64,000 nt of DNA from Hyphomicrobiales bacterium (GCA_900470285.1 UCAG01000001.1:359594-423593), one strand, 5' to 3'. Positions 44,566 through 53,773 are shown, counted from the first letter of the stretch. The notes: generated by a model from the sequence alone, not told the origin. Numbers and translations: made by a program.

Positions 44566-45117
44566 TCAGGCCTGTTTCTTTTGTAAATCCAGCCATTCGT
44601 CTTTACCAATGCGGCTGATATGCTCAACACGGTAGTCACTCATAAACTGGTTGAACTGCTTTTCTTCAGTATGGTGGTGTTTGAAGCCGCATTTTGCCTG
44701 CGCTTTAAAAGACTGCTCATTCTCGGCGAAATAACCGCACCAAAGAGCAGCCATGTTCAGTTCTTCAAAAGCATGGCGCATCAGTTCTTTTACGGCTTCC
44801 GGAATGAAACCCTGCCCCCAGAACGGCACGCCGATCCAATAGGCGACTTCTGCTTCATTATCCGCAATGTCAAAATTACTGTCTTTGCCAATCAGCAAAC
44901 CGGCCATGCCGATAGCAATATTATCTTCTTTCAACGCAACAGCGTAAATTGCCGGATGTGAAAACACAGTACGGATAATTTCCAGGCTTTCTTCTTCACT
45001 CTGATGCACCGGCCAGCCTGCGATCGGCCCGACACGGTCGTCACTGGCATATTGATAAAGACTTGCTGCATCACTCTCCAGCCATGGCCGCATGATGAGA
45101 CGTTCTGTTTTAAGCAT
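44566..45117 (-). CDS. RimJ/RimL-type GNAT acetyltransferase
   Basis: A 183-residue GNAT protein beginning LKTERLIMRPWLESDAASLY, the usual start of the RimJ/RimL branch that acetylates protein N-termini or small molecules. The acetyl-CoA loop is within AYWIGVPFWGQGFIPEAVKELM, followed by FAENEQSFKAQAKCGFKHH. The substrate is unknown. It stands alone, convergent with the XRE-cupin gene and divergent from the AraC gene. Confidence 0.87.
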   Translation of the reverse strand: MLKTERLIMRPWLESDAASLYQYASDDRVGPIAGWPVHQSEEESLEIIRTVFSHPAIYAVALKEDNIAIGMAGLLIGKDSNFDIADNEAEVAYWIGVPFWGQGFIPEAVKELMRHAFEELNMAALWCGYFAENEQSFKAQAKCGFKHHHTEEKQFNQFMSDYRVEHISRIGKDEWLDLQKKQA

Positions 45118-45234
45118 TGTTTTTCTCGCTTGTTATCCTGAATAATGTTGCGTTGTTTTAAAAACAGGACGAAGGGATTGACAACGGCAGGAATTAAGCA
45201 AATTAGGTAATAATGAAAACTAAATAGTATATTT

Positions 45235-46101
45235 ATGCATGTTTACGCCGAACCAATGGATAAAACAGAAACAAAAAGCACACTCAACCTGATCAATGGC
45301 AATGAGTTCAGTATGGGCGAAAGCCCGCTCGCAGAGGCAGATAATCAGCTTTTGTCTCTGAGTTATCTTGTGCTGCTTATTTGCCAGACGGGATCTGCGG
45401 AACTTGACGTCAACTTTCGGCGCTATCAGATGCAGAAAGATGATTTTCTGGTTCTCTACGATGACTCCATCGCTATGGTGAGAAACAGATCAGCAGATTT
45501 TTCATGCTCTTATTATCTGATTGACCGTTCCATGGCTGCAGATATTGCATATGGTTTACCAAATGAGTTGTTTCTGTTTTTAAGCCGCCATCCGTTTTTC
45601 ACTGCTGATAGCAATACAATCAGTTTTCTGCGGCTATGGGAGCAGATGACGGCGCGCCTTCAGGAACAAGTGCTGCAATATCAGAGAACCATTCTGGTCA
45701 ATCAGTTTCAAAACCTGTTTTTATGGCTTTCCCATAAAACAGCCGGTTTCGATATTGCAGAGAAAAATGATTACAGCCGACAGGAAGCACTCTGCTGGAA
45801 ATTCTGGGAGTTGATATTTTTGCATTGCAGGCAGCAGCGCGACGTTGCTTTCTATGCCGGTCTGCTCAATGTGACACCCTATTATCTCTCACAACTGACC
45901 AGACGCTTTTTCAACGATGCTCCGAAGACTCTGATCGACCGCCAAGTCATTCTGGAAATCAAAAAGCAGCTGTTACAGCCCAAAAGATCAATGCAGCAAA
46001 TTGCCGATGATCTGCAATTTACCGATGCATCCTATCTGAGCAAATATTTCAAACGTCATACCGGCATTGGGCTCACAGACTACAGAAAAATGATATCATG
46101 A
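45235..46101 (+). CDS. AraC-family transcriptional regulator
   Basis: A 288-residue protein with a cupin-like N-terminal ligand domain (about residues 30-130) and a C-terminal AraC DNA-binding domain with two helix-turn-helices (YAGLLNVTPYYLSQLTRRFF and MQQIADDLQFTDASYLSKYFKRHTG). The ligand and targets are unknown. ATG 45235 is the first start; ATG 45256 is also possible. The neighbouring DUF1801 gene follows 46 bases later on the same strand. Confidence 0.87.
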   Translation: MHVYAEPMDKTETKSTLNLINGNEFSMGESPLAEADNQLLSLSYLVLLICQTGSAELDVNFRRYQMQKDDFLVLYDDSIAMVRNRSADFSCSYYLIDRSMAADIAYGLPNELFLFLSRHPFFTADSNTISFLRLWEQMTARLQEQVLQYQRTILVNQFQNLFLWLSHKTAGFDIAEKNDYSRQEALCWKFWELIFLHCRQQRDVAFYAGLLNVTPYYLSQLTRRFFNDAPKTLIDRQVILEIKKQLLQPKRSMQQIADDLQFTDASYLSKYFKRHTGIGLTDYRKMIS

Positions 46102-46147
46102 AGACGCATGCTCCCGATGTTTTAACTTACAGCAAGTTTGAGCCATA

Positions 46148-46579
46148 ATGTCTGTAACACCCGCTATACCTGCCGAAATTGATGCCGCTTTTGCCCGCCT
46201 GAATCCAGCGGCAAGATCACGCTTAATCGAAATTCGCAGATTGATTTACGAAGTTGCCAGTACAACGTCGGCCATTGGCCCGTTGACAGAAACACTCAAA
46301 TGGGGCGAACCGGCCTATCTCACCACAGTCAGCAAAAGCGGCACAACAATTCGTCTGGGCGTGGCAAAATCCGCACCCGATGATTGTGCATTATTTTTCA
46401 ACTGTAAAACATCACTCGTTCAGCAATTCAGAGAGCAGTTTACCGGTCATTTTCTCTTTGAGGGCAACCGTGCTTTAATCATTTCCGGTCAGTCAGATCT
46501 GCCGGTGACGGAGCTGTCATTCTGCATCTATGCCGCGCTCACTTATCATAAGCCCGTCAAACCGGCAGTGCATGAATAA
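46148..46579 (+). CDS. DUF1801 domain-containing protein
   Basis: A 143-residue soluble protein of the DUF1801 (YdhG-like) family, recognised by RLIEIRRLIYEVA, the central 'ETLKWGEPAYLT' motif and the late 'FEGNRALIISG' segment. The fold is a small alpha/beta domain of unknown function. It may be co-transcribed with the araC gene upstream. Confidence 0.85.
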   Translation: MSVTPAIPAEIDAAFARLNPAARSRLIEIRRLIYEVASTTSAIGPLTETLKWGEPAYLTTVSKSGTTIRLGVAKSAPDDCALFFNCKTSLVQQFREQFTGHFLFEGNRALIISGQSDLPVTELSFCIYAALTYHKPVKPAVHE

Positions 46580-46825
46580 TCCATGCCAGTCCTTTGGCAA
46601 AATTCTTATCCCAATCGGTATCATTACTGTCTAATTGCGCAGATCAAGGCGGATATTTACATGATATCTCTTAAATGGTCTGAAGATTTTCTCTGAATTG
46701 GCAGGATACATCCCTGCCAATCTTGATAAATATCCCAGAATATAACTGTATCGTAAGAACAAAAAGCGAGCTTTGAATAGCCTGTATTTTCGTTCCGCAA
46801 TCAAAATATAGTCGAGGATTACCAA

Positions 46826-47176
46826 TTGAAAATCATTGCAGGTACCGCTCTTACCACCCTTGCCGTGCTTTTTTCAGGGGCAATTGCCTTTGCCGCCCCC
46901 ACCTATCTGTCCTGTGAATTTGCAGGCTCACAAGTGTTCAACTTTGCGCTCGATGAATCCAAAGGGACTTTTGGCGTTTATGTACCAGCTTCAGGCAGCG
47001 AACGATCCGCTGAAGGTACATTTGCCAATGGCAAAGCCAGCCTGAATGAAGGCTCGGTTGCATGGGAAATTGATCTCGCAAAGAACACCATTATCCGTGA
47101 CAAACGTATGGTCGGTGAAAAAGACAACGGCACATGCAAATCAATTACCGCTGCAGAAAGCGGTTTTGAAGAATAA
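46826..47176 (+). CDS. Small secreted protein of unknown function
   Basis: A 116-residue product with a strong signal peptide (LKIIAGTALTTLAVLFSG... cleaved after AFAA) and a short beta-rich mature part with two Cys (YLSCEFAG; NGTCKSI), likely disulphide-bonded in the periplasm. Start is TTG at 46826 with GAGG eight bases upstream. I do not recognise the family. Confidence 0.7.
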   Translation: MKIIAGTALTTLAVLFSGAIAFAAPTYLSCEFAGSQVFNFALDESKGTFGVYVPASGSERSAEGTFANGKASLNEGSVAWEIDLAKNTIIRDKRMVGEKDNGTCKSITAAESGFEE

Positions 47177-47251
47177 TTTCTGAATTGAATTTTGTCATTG
47201 CAGCGCACAAAACCGGCATTGGTTAATCTTGCTCTTATTATGAGAACATAA

Positions 47252-47779
47252 ATGAATACCCAACTGAATCTTTACCAGAAAAGGCACAAGCTGATATTGG
47301 GCGGTCTTGGCGTTGCAGTGCTTCTTGTTGCGGTCATTGTAATGCTTATCAATGGCCCTGATCCGGAGAGCATCATCAGACCTTTGCGAAACCCACCGAT
47401 TTTTTATTCGCTCATGTTCGCAGGTCTTGTGCTGACACTTTACCTTTTACGGTTCGTGTTCAGCAGCTTACGCAATCCGAAACCACGCGTTATTTTATCC
47501 GCATCCGGCGCTACTGTAGATGGCTTCTCAGGACGATTTAGTGCGCCATGGGAAGAACTTGCAGGTTACAGTGTCAATAACTCATCCATGTTTGTACTGC
47601 ATCTCAAAGATATACAGGCCTATCTTGATAAGACACCTCAGGGACGGCCAAAAGAAACTGTAAAAGCCCTGACAGGGAATTTTGGCAGCCCGCTACTGAT
47701 CGAAACCAATATGCTTGATGCTGACGCAAATACGATTAAGAGTTTTCTTGAAAAATATATTCGAGAAATAAAGTCTTAA
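47252..47779 (+). CDS. Two-helix membrane protein, STM3941-like
   Basis: A 175-residue protein with two membrane helices (about residues 13-34 and 50-70) followed by a cytoplasmic beta-rich domain with the ISA-D/F-G-F pattern (ILSASGATVDGFSGRFSAPWEELAGYSV) seen in STM3941-type and bacterial PH-like proteins. Function unknown. Converges with the ArsR-rhodanese gene with nine bases between the stops. Confidence 0.65.
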   Translation: MNTQLNLYQKRHKLILGGLGVAVLLVAVIVMLINGPDPESIIRPLRNPPIFYSLMFAGLVLTLYLLRFVFSSLRNPKPRVILSASGATVDGFSGRFSAPWEELAGYSVNNSSMFVLHLKDIQAYLDKTPQGRPKETVKALTGNFGSPLLIETNMLDADANTIKSFLEKYIREIKS

Positions 47780-47788
47780 GCAGCAAAA

Positions 47789-48451
47789 CTATTCAGTTTC
47801 TACATCCAGCCCTGCGGCTTTCCATGACGGAAAACCGTCCTGCAAAAAGCGGGCTTGGATTCCTTTCGCCTGCAAAATTGCGACTGCATTCGGTGAAAGC
47901 ACGCATTTTGAACCACGGCAATAGGCAACAACTTCCTGATCACGTGCAACTTCGGAAAGGCGCTGCTCCAGTTCTGTAAAAGGAATATTGATCGCCCCCG
48001 GCAAATGCCCTGACGCAAATTCATCTTCCGGCCGCACATCCAGAATAGTCACGCTGCTTTCGCGTAATCTTTCCAGTAATTCCTCACGTGATACTGCCTC
48101 CAGCCGTTCCCGCTGGTGGAAACTATCAGAGACAAGCGAACGGATCTCAGCCTGATTGAACTCTGCAAGCCGCGTCAGCGCTGTCAGCAACTCAATAATC
48201 GGTCCGTTTGCAAGGCGGTAGAAGATGTTTTTACCATCGCGCCGTGTCTGCACAAAATTCGCACGTTTCAAATTCTGCAAATGTTGCGAGGCATTGGCGA
48301 TTGTCAGCCCTGACAATTCCGCGAGACGCTCAACGGAACGCTCACCCTGCGCTATGTGTTGGAGCAGCATCAGACGCTGCGCGCTGCCTACTGCACGCGC
48401 AAGCTCGGCAATATCTGCAAAAAACTGGTTTTGTATCTCATCCTGAATCAT
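47789..48451 (-). CDS. ArsR-family regulator with C-terminal rhodanese domain
   Basis: A 220-residue fusion. Residues about 10-90 form an ArsR winged helix (RLAELSGLTIANASQHLQNLKRANFVQTRRDGKNIFYRL); residues about 120-215 form a rhodanese domain with active-site loop YCRGSKCVLS and the approach motif LDVRPEDEFASGHLPGAINIP. Such proteins are thought to sense or carry persulphide sulphur. It is divergent from the DUF2938 gene, with a perfect 8-base inverted repeat between them, so it probably represses that gene and itself. Confidence 0.9.
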   Translation of the reverse strand: MIQDEIQNQFFADIAELARAVGSAQRLMLLQHIAQGERSVERLAELSGLTIANASQHLQNLKRANFVQTRRDGKNIFYRLANGPIIELLTALTRLAEFNQAEIRSLVSDSFHQRERLEAVSREELLERLRESSVTILDVRPEDEFASGHLPGAINIPFTELEQRLSEVARDQEVVAYCRGSKCVLSPNAVAILQAKGIQARFLQDGFPSWKAAGLDVETE

Positions 48452-48490
48452 AGATTTTCTATAACACGCACTTATTGATCAATCAATTAA

Positions 48491-48515
48491 TTGAATGTAT
48501 GATTAAAACATTCAA
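48491..48515. promoter_or_regulatory. Palindromic operator candidate for the ArsR-rhodanese protein
   Basis: TTGAATGT (48491-48498) and ACATTCAA (48508-48515) are exact inverted repeats with a 9-base spacer, in the gap between the divergent arsR and DUF2938 genes. A shorter overlapping palindrome TCAATTAATTGA starts at 48483. The size and AT content suit ArsR dimers. Confidence 0.6.
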
Positions 48516-48563
48516 ATTAACTGCAAATTATCAATCTGCATCCCGCTTCTCATGAGGTAAACT

Positions 48564-49061
48564 GTGTTACCGGAAATTGAACTTTTGGTCCGAGCCGTTG
48601 TCATCGGCATTGGTGCAACCATCATTATGGACTTATGGGCTGTCCTGTTAAAACGCGTTTTTTCTGTTCCGTCACTGGATTACAGGATTGTCGGCCGCTG
48701 GATTTTGTATATGCCGCAAGGCAAATTCAAACATGATAATATTTTGAAAGTCGCCCCTGTTTCCGGAGAGATCGCGCTCGGCTGGTTCGCCCATTATGTG
48801 ACCGGCATTGTGTTTGCAGCTCTGTTATTATTGGTTACAGGGCTGCAATGGGCGCAAAACCCGACCATTGTTCCCGCATTGGCTGCCGGTATCATCAGTG
48901 TTGCCGCCCCGTTTTTCATCATGCAGCCCGGCTTTGGTTTTGGTATTGCGGCATCTAAAACACCGGCACCGGCCACAGCACGGTTTCGCAGTCTGATGAA
49001 CCATAGCGTTTTTGGAATCGGGCTTTATCTGGCAGCCCTGCTGACCGCTTCGCTCTGGTAA
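48564..49061 (+). CDS. DUF2938 family membrane protein
   Basis: A 165-residue integral membrane protein with four helices, matching DUF2938: ELLVRAVVIGIGATIIMDLWA at the start and a central GEIALGWFAHYVTGIVFA segment with a conserved His. Function is unknown. Start is GTG 48564, six bases after GAGG. It is divergent from an ArsR-rhodanese regulator, so it may handle reduced sulphur compounds; that is inferred from context only. Confidence 0.82.
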   Translation: MLPEIELLVRAVVIGIGATIIMDLWAVLLKRVFSVPSLDYRIVGRWILYMPQGKFKHDNILKVAPVSGEIALGWFAHYVTGIVFAALLLLVTGLQWAQNPTIVPALAAGIISVAAPFFIMQPGFGFGIAASKTPAPATARFRSLMNHSVFGIGLYLAALLTASLW

Positions 49062-49085
49062 TGATTGATAGTTATAAAATTCATG

Positions 49086-49116
49086 AAAACGGGCGGTCAA
49101 AACCGCCCGTTTTTTA
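49086..49116. terminator. Bidirectional terminator between DUF2938 and the MFS pump gene
   Basis: A perfect 9-base stem (ACGGGCGGT / ACCGCCCGT) with loop CAAA is flanked by AAAA on the left and TTTTTT on the right, so it can act on both strands. It lies 25 bases past the DUF2938 stop and beside the MFS stop. Confidence 0.85.
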
Positions 49117-49117
49117 T

Positions 49118-50521
49118 TCAATGCGAGCCGGTTCGCTCAGGCAAGAACATCAGCCAGATTGCCACCAACAGATAAATTCCCGTACCTGCAGCAAAAGCCA
49201 GTGCGTAGCCTTCCACAATATCTGCCCGTAGTCCTGCCACGGACATAAAAACTGCCAACCCGATTGTCGGCCCAAGCTCCATTGCCGTATTCATCACACC
49301 GCCGGCCAGTCCGGCCTGATGTTCCGGCACATTGCTGGTCGACATCACTGCAGAACCGGAAAAGACAAATGCGATCCCCACGGATACAAGGATCTGCCCC
49401 GGCACCATGCCTAGCAGATAGCCGGTCTCATGATGCAGCCAGGAATAAAGAAACAATCCTACAGCAGCGATCAAAAAGCCTGCGATTGTTACTTTTCTGG
49501 CGCCAAAACGATAAACTAACGGTGACGTAAATTGGTTGGCTACCAGCAAAGCGATGATCAGCGGCAGAAAGGACAAAGCTGTTGTCAAAGCTGACCATCC
49601 GCGCACCTGCTGCAAATACAATGACGGTAGCAATTCAATCAGCATCGAACCTGCCGCAGCCAGCAACATACCGATCAATCCTGCTGCGCGGTTGGCATCC
49701 AGCAAAAATCGCGGAGGTAAGAGCGGCGACTTCATCCGCTGTTCCAGCAACAAGAAAACAATCAACAACAGCAAACCTGCCAGCAACGGCATCCAAACAT
49801 GAGGTGATGACCATGGTTGACCACCGCTGCGGATCAAACCATAACTTGTCAGCACAATCGCGGCTGTCGCCAGCAGTGCACCAAGCGGATCAAGTTGCTG
49901 TTTTGTATCATTATTGCGTAAGCGGCTTGGCGGCAATAAACGTCTGTTCAGTAGCAGACCCGCCAGCGCAACACCGACCGGCACAACAAACATCCAGCGC
50001 CATGAAATCCACGCAGTGACTATACCGGACAGCACAAAGCCCAAAGTTGCTCCGAGAACCGACACACCGCCCCAAATCGCCATTGCCTTACCGAAACGGA
50101 TCGGGTCCGGATAGATATTGCGCAAAATTGCCATTGCAGCCGGTGCGGTTATGGCACCACCAATGCCTTGTATAAAGCGCATTGCCGCCAGCACATTATA
50201 GGACGGAGCAAAAGCTGCCGCCACCGATGACAGACCAAACAGCATAAGCCCGATCAGGAACATTGGCCGCTCCGGAAAGCGGTCGGCCAGACGCCCGCCG
50301 AACAATAACAATCCGCTGAAAGGCAAGCCATAAGCAACCTGCAGAAACAGCATTTGCGCGCTGTCTAAATTAAAGTCCGCTGCAATTTTTGGCAGCGGGA
50401 TCATGATCAGTGCGATGGTAAAAATCAAAGTCGCCTGCACAAAAGCCAGCAGAACAAACCCTGCGCGCTGTTTACTTTCGGATATTGAATGCGCTTGCAT
50501 CATCTGAGGAGAAATATTCAT
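49118..50521 (-). CDS. MFS efflux transporter, DHA2 (14-helix) type
   Basis: A 467-residue protein with about 14 membrane segments, motif A-like GGRLADRFPERPMF after helix 2, and the motif C-like GGVSVLGATLGFVLSGIVT typical of drug:H+ antiporters. It probably exports toxic compounds. ATG 50521 is chosen (a TTG precedes it). It lies downstream of a thioredoxin gene on the same strand, about 120 bases away. Confidence 0.87.
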   Translation of the reverse strand: MNISPQMMQAHSISESKQRAGFVLLAFVQATLIFTIALIMIPLPKIAADFNLDSAQMLFLQVAYGLPFSGLLLFGGRLADRFPERPMFLIGLMLFGLSSVAAAFAPSYNVLAAMRFIQGIGGAITAPAAMAILRNIYPDPIRFGKAMAIWGGVSVLGATLGFVLSGIVTAWISWRWMFVVPVGVALAGLLLNRRLLPPSRLRNNDTKQQLDPLGALLATAAIVLTSYGLIRSGGQPWSSPHVWMPLLAGLLLLIVFLLLEQRMKSPLLPPRFLLDANRAAGLIGMLLAAAGSMLIELLPSLYLQQVRGWSALTTALSFLPLIIALLVANQFTSPLVYRFGARKVTIAGFLIAAVGLFLYSWLHHETGYLLGMVPGQILVSVGIAFVFSGSAVMSTSNVPEHQAGLAGGVMNTAMELGPTIGLAVFMSVAGLRADIVEGYALAFAAGTGIYLLVAIWLMFLPERTGSH

Positions 50522-50641
50522 CAAAATTCTGTTTCATTTCGGATTGCAGGCAAAAGGCACAAACAACACCTCCACAGTGTCGTCAGACGCCATGTCCTGC
50601 GGTTGTTATAAATATCGGGAAGGAAGGCTGATGACGCAGCT

Positions 50642-50980
50642 TTATCCGGCAGCAACAGCGGTGGCATATTCCTTCAAAATAGCCTCATAAGCACTCTTCG
50701 GTGCCAAGCCGACAATCTGGTCAACCATGTTTCCTGCCTGAAAGATCACCACCGCCGGAATACTGGTAATGCCGCATGCTGATGCAATCTCCGGATTGGC
50801 ATCGATATCCACCTCGGCAAATTGCGCAATATTTGCGAGCTCTCCGGCAAGTTCCTCATAAAGCGGCTTCATCGCTCTGCATGGACCACACCACTCCGCC
50901 CAGAACCGCACTGCATAGAGAGCAGAACTATTGAGAACATTATTGGTAAAACTGTTTTGTGTCAGGGCTTTCACAGCCAT
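50642..50980 (-). CDS. Thioredoxin (first of two paralogues)
   Basis: A 112-residue thioredoxin with the redox site WCGPC (Cys31, Cys34) and the cis-Pro loop GITSIPAVVIFQ. It is cytoplasmic, with no signal peptide. It resembles the thioredoxin at 52111 (both share YAVRFWAEWCGPCRAM), so the pair arose by duplication. Upstream on the same strand lies the amidotransferase-like gene. Confidence 0.9.
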   Translation of the reverse strand: MAVKALTQNSFTNNVLNSSALYAVRFWAEWCGPCRAMKPLYEELAGELANIAQFAEVDIDANPEIASACGITSIPAVVIFQAGNMVDQIVGLAPKSAYEAILKEYATAVAAG

Positions 50981-51048
50981 TGTTCGTCTCCGTTAACGGA
51001 TGCGCGGCTGATAGGCCGCAAAAAATAAAAACGCGTTCTGAAAGCACT

Positions 51049-51906
51049 TCAGCTACATTCATAAAGATGTCCGTCACCGGCGCATTGCTCCTGTCGCTCT
51101 GCAATGGCGGCAAGCCGGTTTTGCTGGAATTGCCGGAGAGAGGCAGCATGGTTTTTCTGCATGGTGGTATCAGCCGGATTTTCCGTGCGTACCTGTCCGA
51201 TAATTTTGCCATTGCGGATCATCGTCAGAGAGTGAGGCAACAGACATGACCAGAAATCATCATCCGTCATTTGCTGGCTGGCGACCACGCAAATATCCCG
51301 CTGTTCCGCATCATCCTCTGTCATCAGAATATCGAGTTGCGTATGGCTATGGACAAAGAGATAGTCACCATTGCTGAGCATATAGTTGAAATGGCCGGAA
51401 GCTGTGATCCGTGACGTTTCCCGTGCCAGCCGGTGCAGCATTTTCTGCGGATCAGGAATGTCGCCATTCTCACAAAGATAATCTCTTGCGGTATCCAGCA
51501 GCAGGCAGAAGGCACGTTCTGCGGCACTGGTACCAATCGGACGGAAACCAATCACTTCGAGCTGATCCAGATTAGGCAGATCGCTGTCATGGGTAAATGT
51601 CCAAACCCGCCCGCCCAGTTCCCGCGCGAAAGGCGCAATATCCGCATAAGCCGGAGCAACCTGCACTTCGGATAAGATGGTTTGTGCGAGTAGCCCGTGC
51701 CCTTCATGCTCATGCGTAAAACCATGATAGGCAGCTTTTTGTGCTGTAACATCATCTTTAAAAAGACGTGCGGTCTTCTGCTGATGAAGGCTGATGCCCC
51801 AGGCTTTTTCAACCAGATCACCTTCTGAACGGTATGGCAGCAACAGCGGCAATATCTCACTGACACGCACAGCACCTGCAGCATTTATGCCAAGCAGGAT
51901 ATTCAT
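51049..51906 (-). CDS. Class II glutamine amidotransferase-like protein (YafJ-like) lacking the catalytic Cys
   Basis: The 285-residue protein follows YafJ-type amidotransferases (AWGISLHQ, then APFARELGGRVWTFTHDSDL, IGTSAAERAFCLLLD). Active members start Met-Cys, with Cys2 as nucleophile and an HNG oxyanion motif. Here ATG 51906, eight bases after GAGG, gives Met-Asn-Ile, and HNG is replaced by His106-Asp-Ser. An ATG seven codons upstream gives no Cys either. So it is probably a non-catalytic relative. A 22-base-arm palindrome covers its ribosome site. Confidence 0.82.
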   Translation of the reverse strand: MNILLGINAAGAVRVSEILPLLLPYRSEGDLVEKAWGISLHQQKTARLFKDDVTAQKAAYHGFTHEHEGHGLLAQTILSEVQVAPAYADIAPFARELGGRVWTFTHDSDLPNLDQLEVIGFRPIGTSAAERAFCLLLDTARDYLCENGDIPDPQKMLHRLARETSRITASGHFNYMLSNGDYLFVHSHTQLDILMTEDDAEQRDICVVASQQMTDDDFWSCLLPHSLTMIRNGKIIGQVRTENPADTTMQKNHAASLRQFQQNRLAAIAERQEQCAGDGHLYECS

Positions 51907-51910
51907 ATCA

Positions 51911-51960
51911 ATCACCTCGTCAATCATTCAATTTATTTATTGAATGATTGACGAGGTGAT
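51911..51960. repeat. Perfect palindrome with 22-base arms at the start of the amidotransferase-like gene
   Basis: Arms 51911-51932 and 51939-51960 are exact reverse complements around TTATTT. The arms include the gene's ribosome site (GAGGTGATT on the reverse strand) and an ATTCAAT-N6-ATTGAAT core. It could be an operator, a translational hairpin, or a recent inverted duplication of the start region. Confidence 0.85.
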
Positions 51961-52041
51961 TTAACTTGTCAAGCCACGAAGCCCGAATTCACGATCAGTT
52001 TATATGGTGAGAACCATTCCCGCGCCTGAGATATATGCAAC

Positions 52042-52079
52042 AAAAAGCACTGCTCTGACCAATGGAGTCAGAACAGTGC
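52042..52079 (-). terminator. Terminator of the second thioredoxin gene
   Basis: A 13-base stem with a single G.U-type mismatch (52047-52059 with 52067-52079) is followed on the reverse strand by TTTTTG. It lies 32 bases past the thioredoxin stop. Confidence 0.8.
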
Positions 52080-52110
52080 CTAATGCTCTAAAAGGCGTCA
52101 ATTACAGGGT

Positions 52111-52437
52111 TTAAGAAGCTGTCAACTGGTCAATCAGAGCAGCGTATTTGCTCTTTTCTCTCAGCCCCACAACCTGCTCGACCGGCTTGCCGTCTTTAAA
52201 CAGGATCACTGTCGGCACACCACGAATACCGAAAGCCGCAGCAATCTCCGGCGATCTGTCAATGTCGACCTCGCCAAAGCTGGCTTTAGCTGAAGGCTCC
52301 TCAGCCATGGCTTTATACATCGGCTCCATTGCACGGCATGGCCCGCACCACTCCGCCCAGAAGCGTACAGCATAGACACCGGTGTGTTTCAGAACCTGTG
52401 TTTCAAAATTATTGTTGTTCAGAGATACGACTTTCAT
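52111..52437 (-). CDS. Thioredoxin (second of two paralogues)
   Basis: A 108-residue thioredoxin with WCGPC (Cys31, Cys34) and cis-Pro loop GIRGVPTVILFK. ATG 52437 has GCGGAG seven to eight bases upstream; the frame extends to 52452. It lies directly after the broken thioredoxin reductase gene, so the original unit was cupin-trxB-trxA, and this protein's dedicated reductase has been lost; it must now use another reductase. Confidence 0.9.
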   Translation of the reverse strand: MKVVSLNNNNFETQVLKHTGVYAVRFWAEWCGPCRAMEPMYKAMAEEPSAKASFGEVDIDRSPEIAAAFGIRGVPTVILFKDGKPVEQVVGLREKSKYAALIDQLTAS

Positions 52438-52467
52438 TTTACGACTCCGCAAAGGATTGAAAGGAAC

Positions 52468-53275
<808 letters not shown>

Positions 53276-53332
53276 AAGAACTTCCCCGATTAGCTGAATT
53301 GAACAATTCATAAACCTGACTCTCGTACATAG

Positions 53333-53358
53333 TCAATCATTCAATAAATAAATTGATT
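53333..53358. promoter_or_regulatory. AT-rich near-palindrome upstream of the cupin gene
   Basis: ATTCAAT (53339-53345) and ATTGATT (53352-53358) lie six bases apart, preceded by TCAATC. The same core and spacing occur in the palindrome at 51926-51945, suggesting one regulator for both units. A second small palindrome (GAATTG-AA-CAATTC) is at 53296-53309. Confidence 0.45.
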
Positions 53359-53400
53359 ATTATTTTGTTTTGACCGCGATATGACAAGCTGCAAATCGCA

Positions 53401-53436
53401 TCCTATTTATTTGAACAAATGTTCAAATAAATAGGA
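53401..53436. promoter_or_regulatory. 36-base perfect palindrome, likely TetR operator for the SMR pump
   Basis: Arms 53401-53417 and 53420-53436 are exact reverse complements around AA, with core TTTGAACA-AA-TGTTCAAA. It ends eight bases before the SMR start codon, so a bound repressor would block transcription or initiation. TetR-type operators commonly have this size and symmetry, and a tetR gene follows in the operon. Confidence 0.75.
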
Positions 53437-53443
53437 TGCTTAA

Positions 53444-53773
53444 ATGACCTATCTTTTGCTTGCTGCTGCAATTTCTGCGGAAATATTAGGAGCGATATCA
53501 ACGCGATTTTCCAATGGTTTCACCAAACCTCTCCCGACGCTTTTGGCAGTGACCGGCGTTCTCAGCGCCTATTATCTGCTGTCACTGGTTCTCAATCGGG
53601 GAATGCCAATCGGCGTTGCCTATGCTATCTGGGCTGGCCTTGGTGTGGCGGTTGTGGCAATCATAGGCACTGTATTTTTAAACGATAAATTATCGCTGGT
53701 GCAGACGGCAGGTATTCTGCTGGTGATCGGCGGCGTTGTATCCCTCGAGCTTGGAGGTAATGTTGACAAGTAG
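53444..53773 (+). CDS. Small multidrug resistance (SMR/EmrE-like) efflux protein
   Basis: A 109-residue inner-membrane protein with four helices. The conserved membrane-embedded Glu is Glu13 (ISAEILGAISTRFSNGF), followed by the SMR signature in helices 3-4 (GVAYAIWAGLGVAVVAIIG). Dimers exchange protons for quaternary amines or guanidinium-type compounds. It is co-transcribed with an overlapping tetR gene and starts just after a 36-base palindrome. Confidence 0.92.
   Translation: MTYLLLAAAISAEILGAISTRFSNGFTKPLPTLLAVTGVLSAYYLLSLVLNRGMPIGVAYAIWAGLGVAVVAIIGTVFLNDKLSLVQTAGILLVIGGVVSLELGGNVDK

Noticed and set aside
46631..46825. A 64-codon reverse frame before the small secreted protein
   Set aside because: It fills the promoter region of the forward gene, has no ribosome site and no recognisable features.
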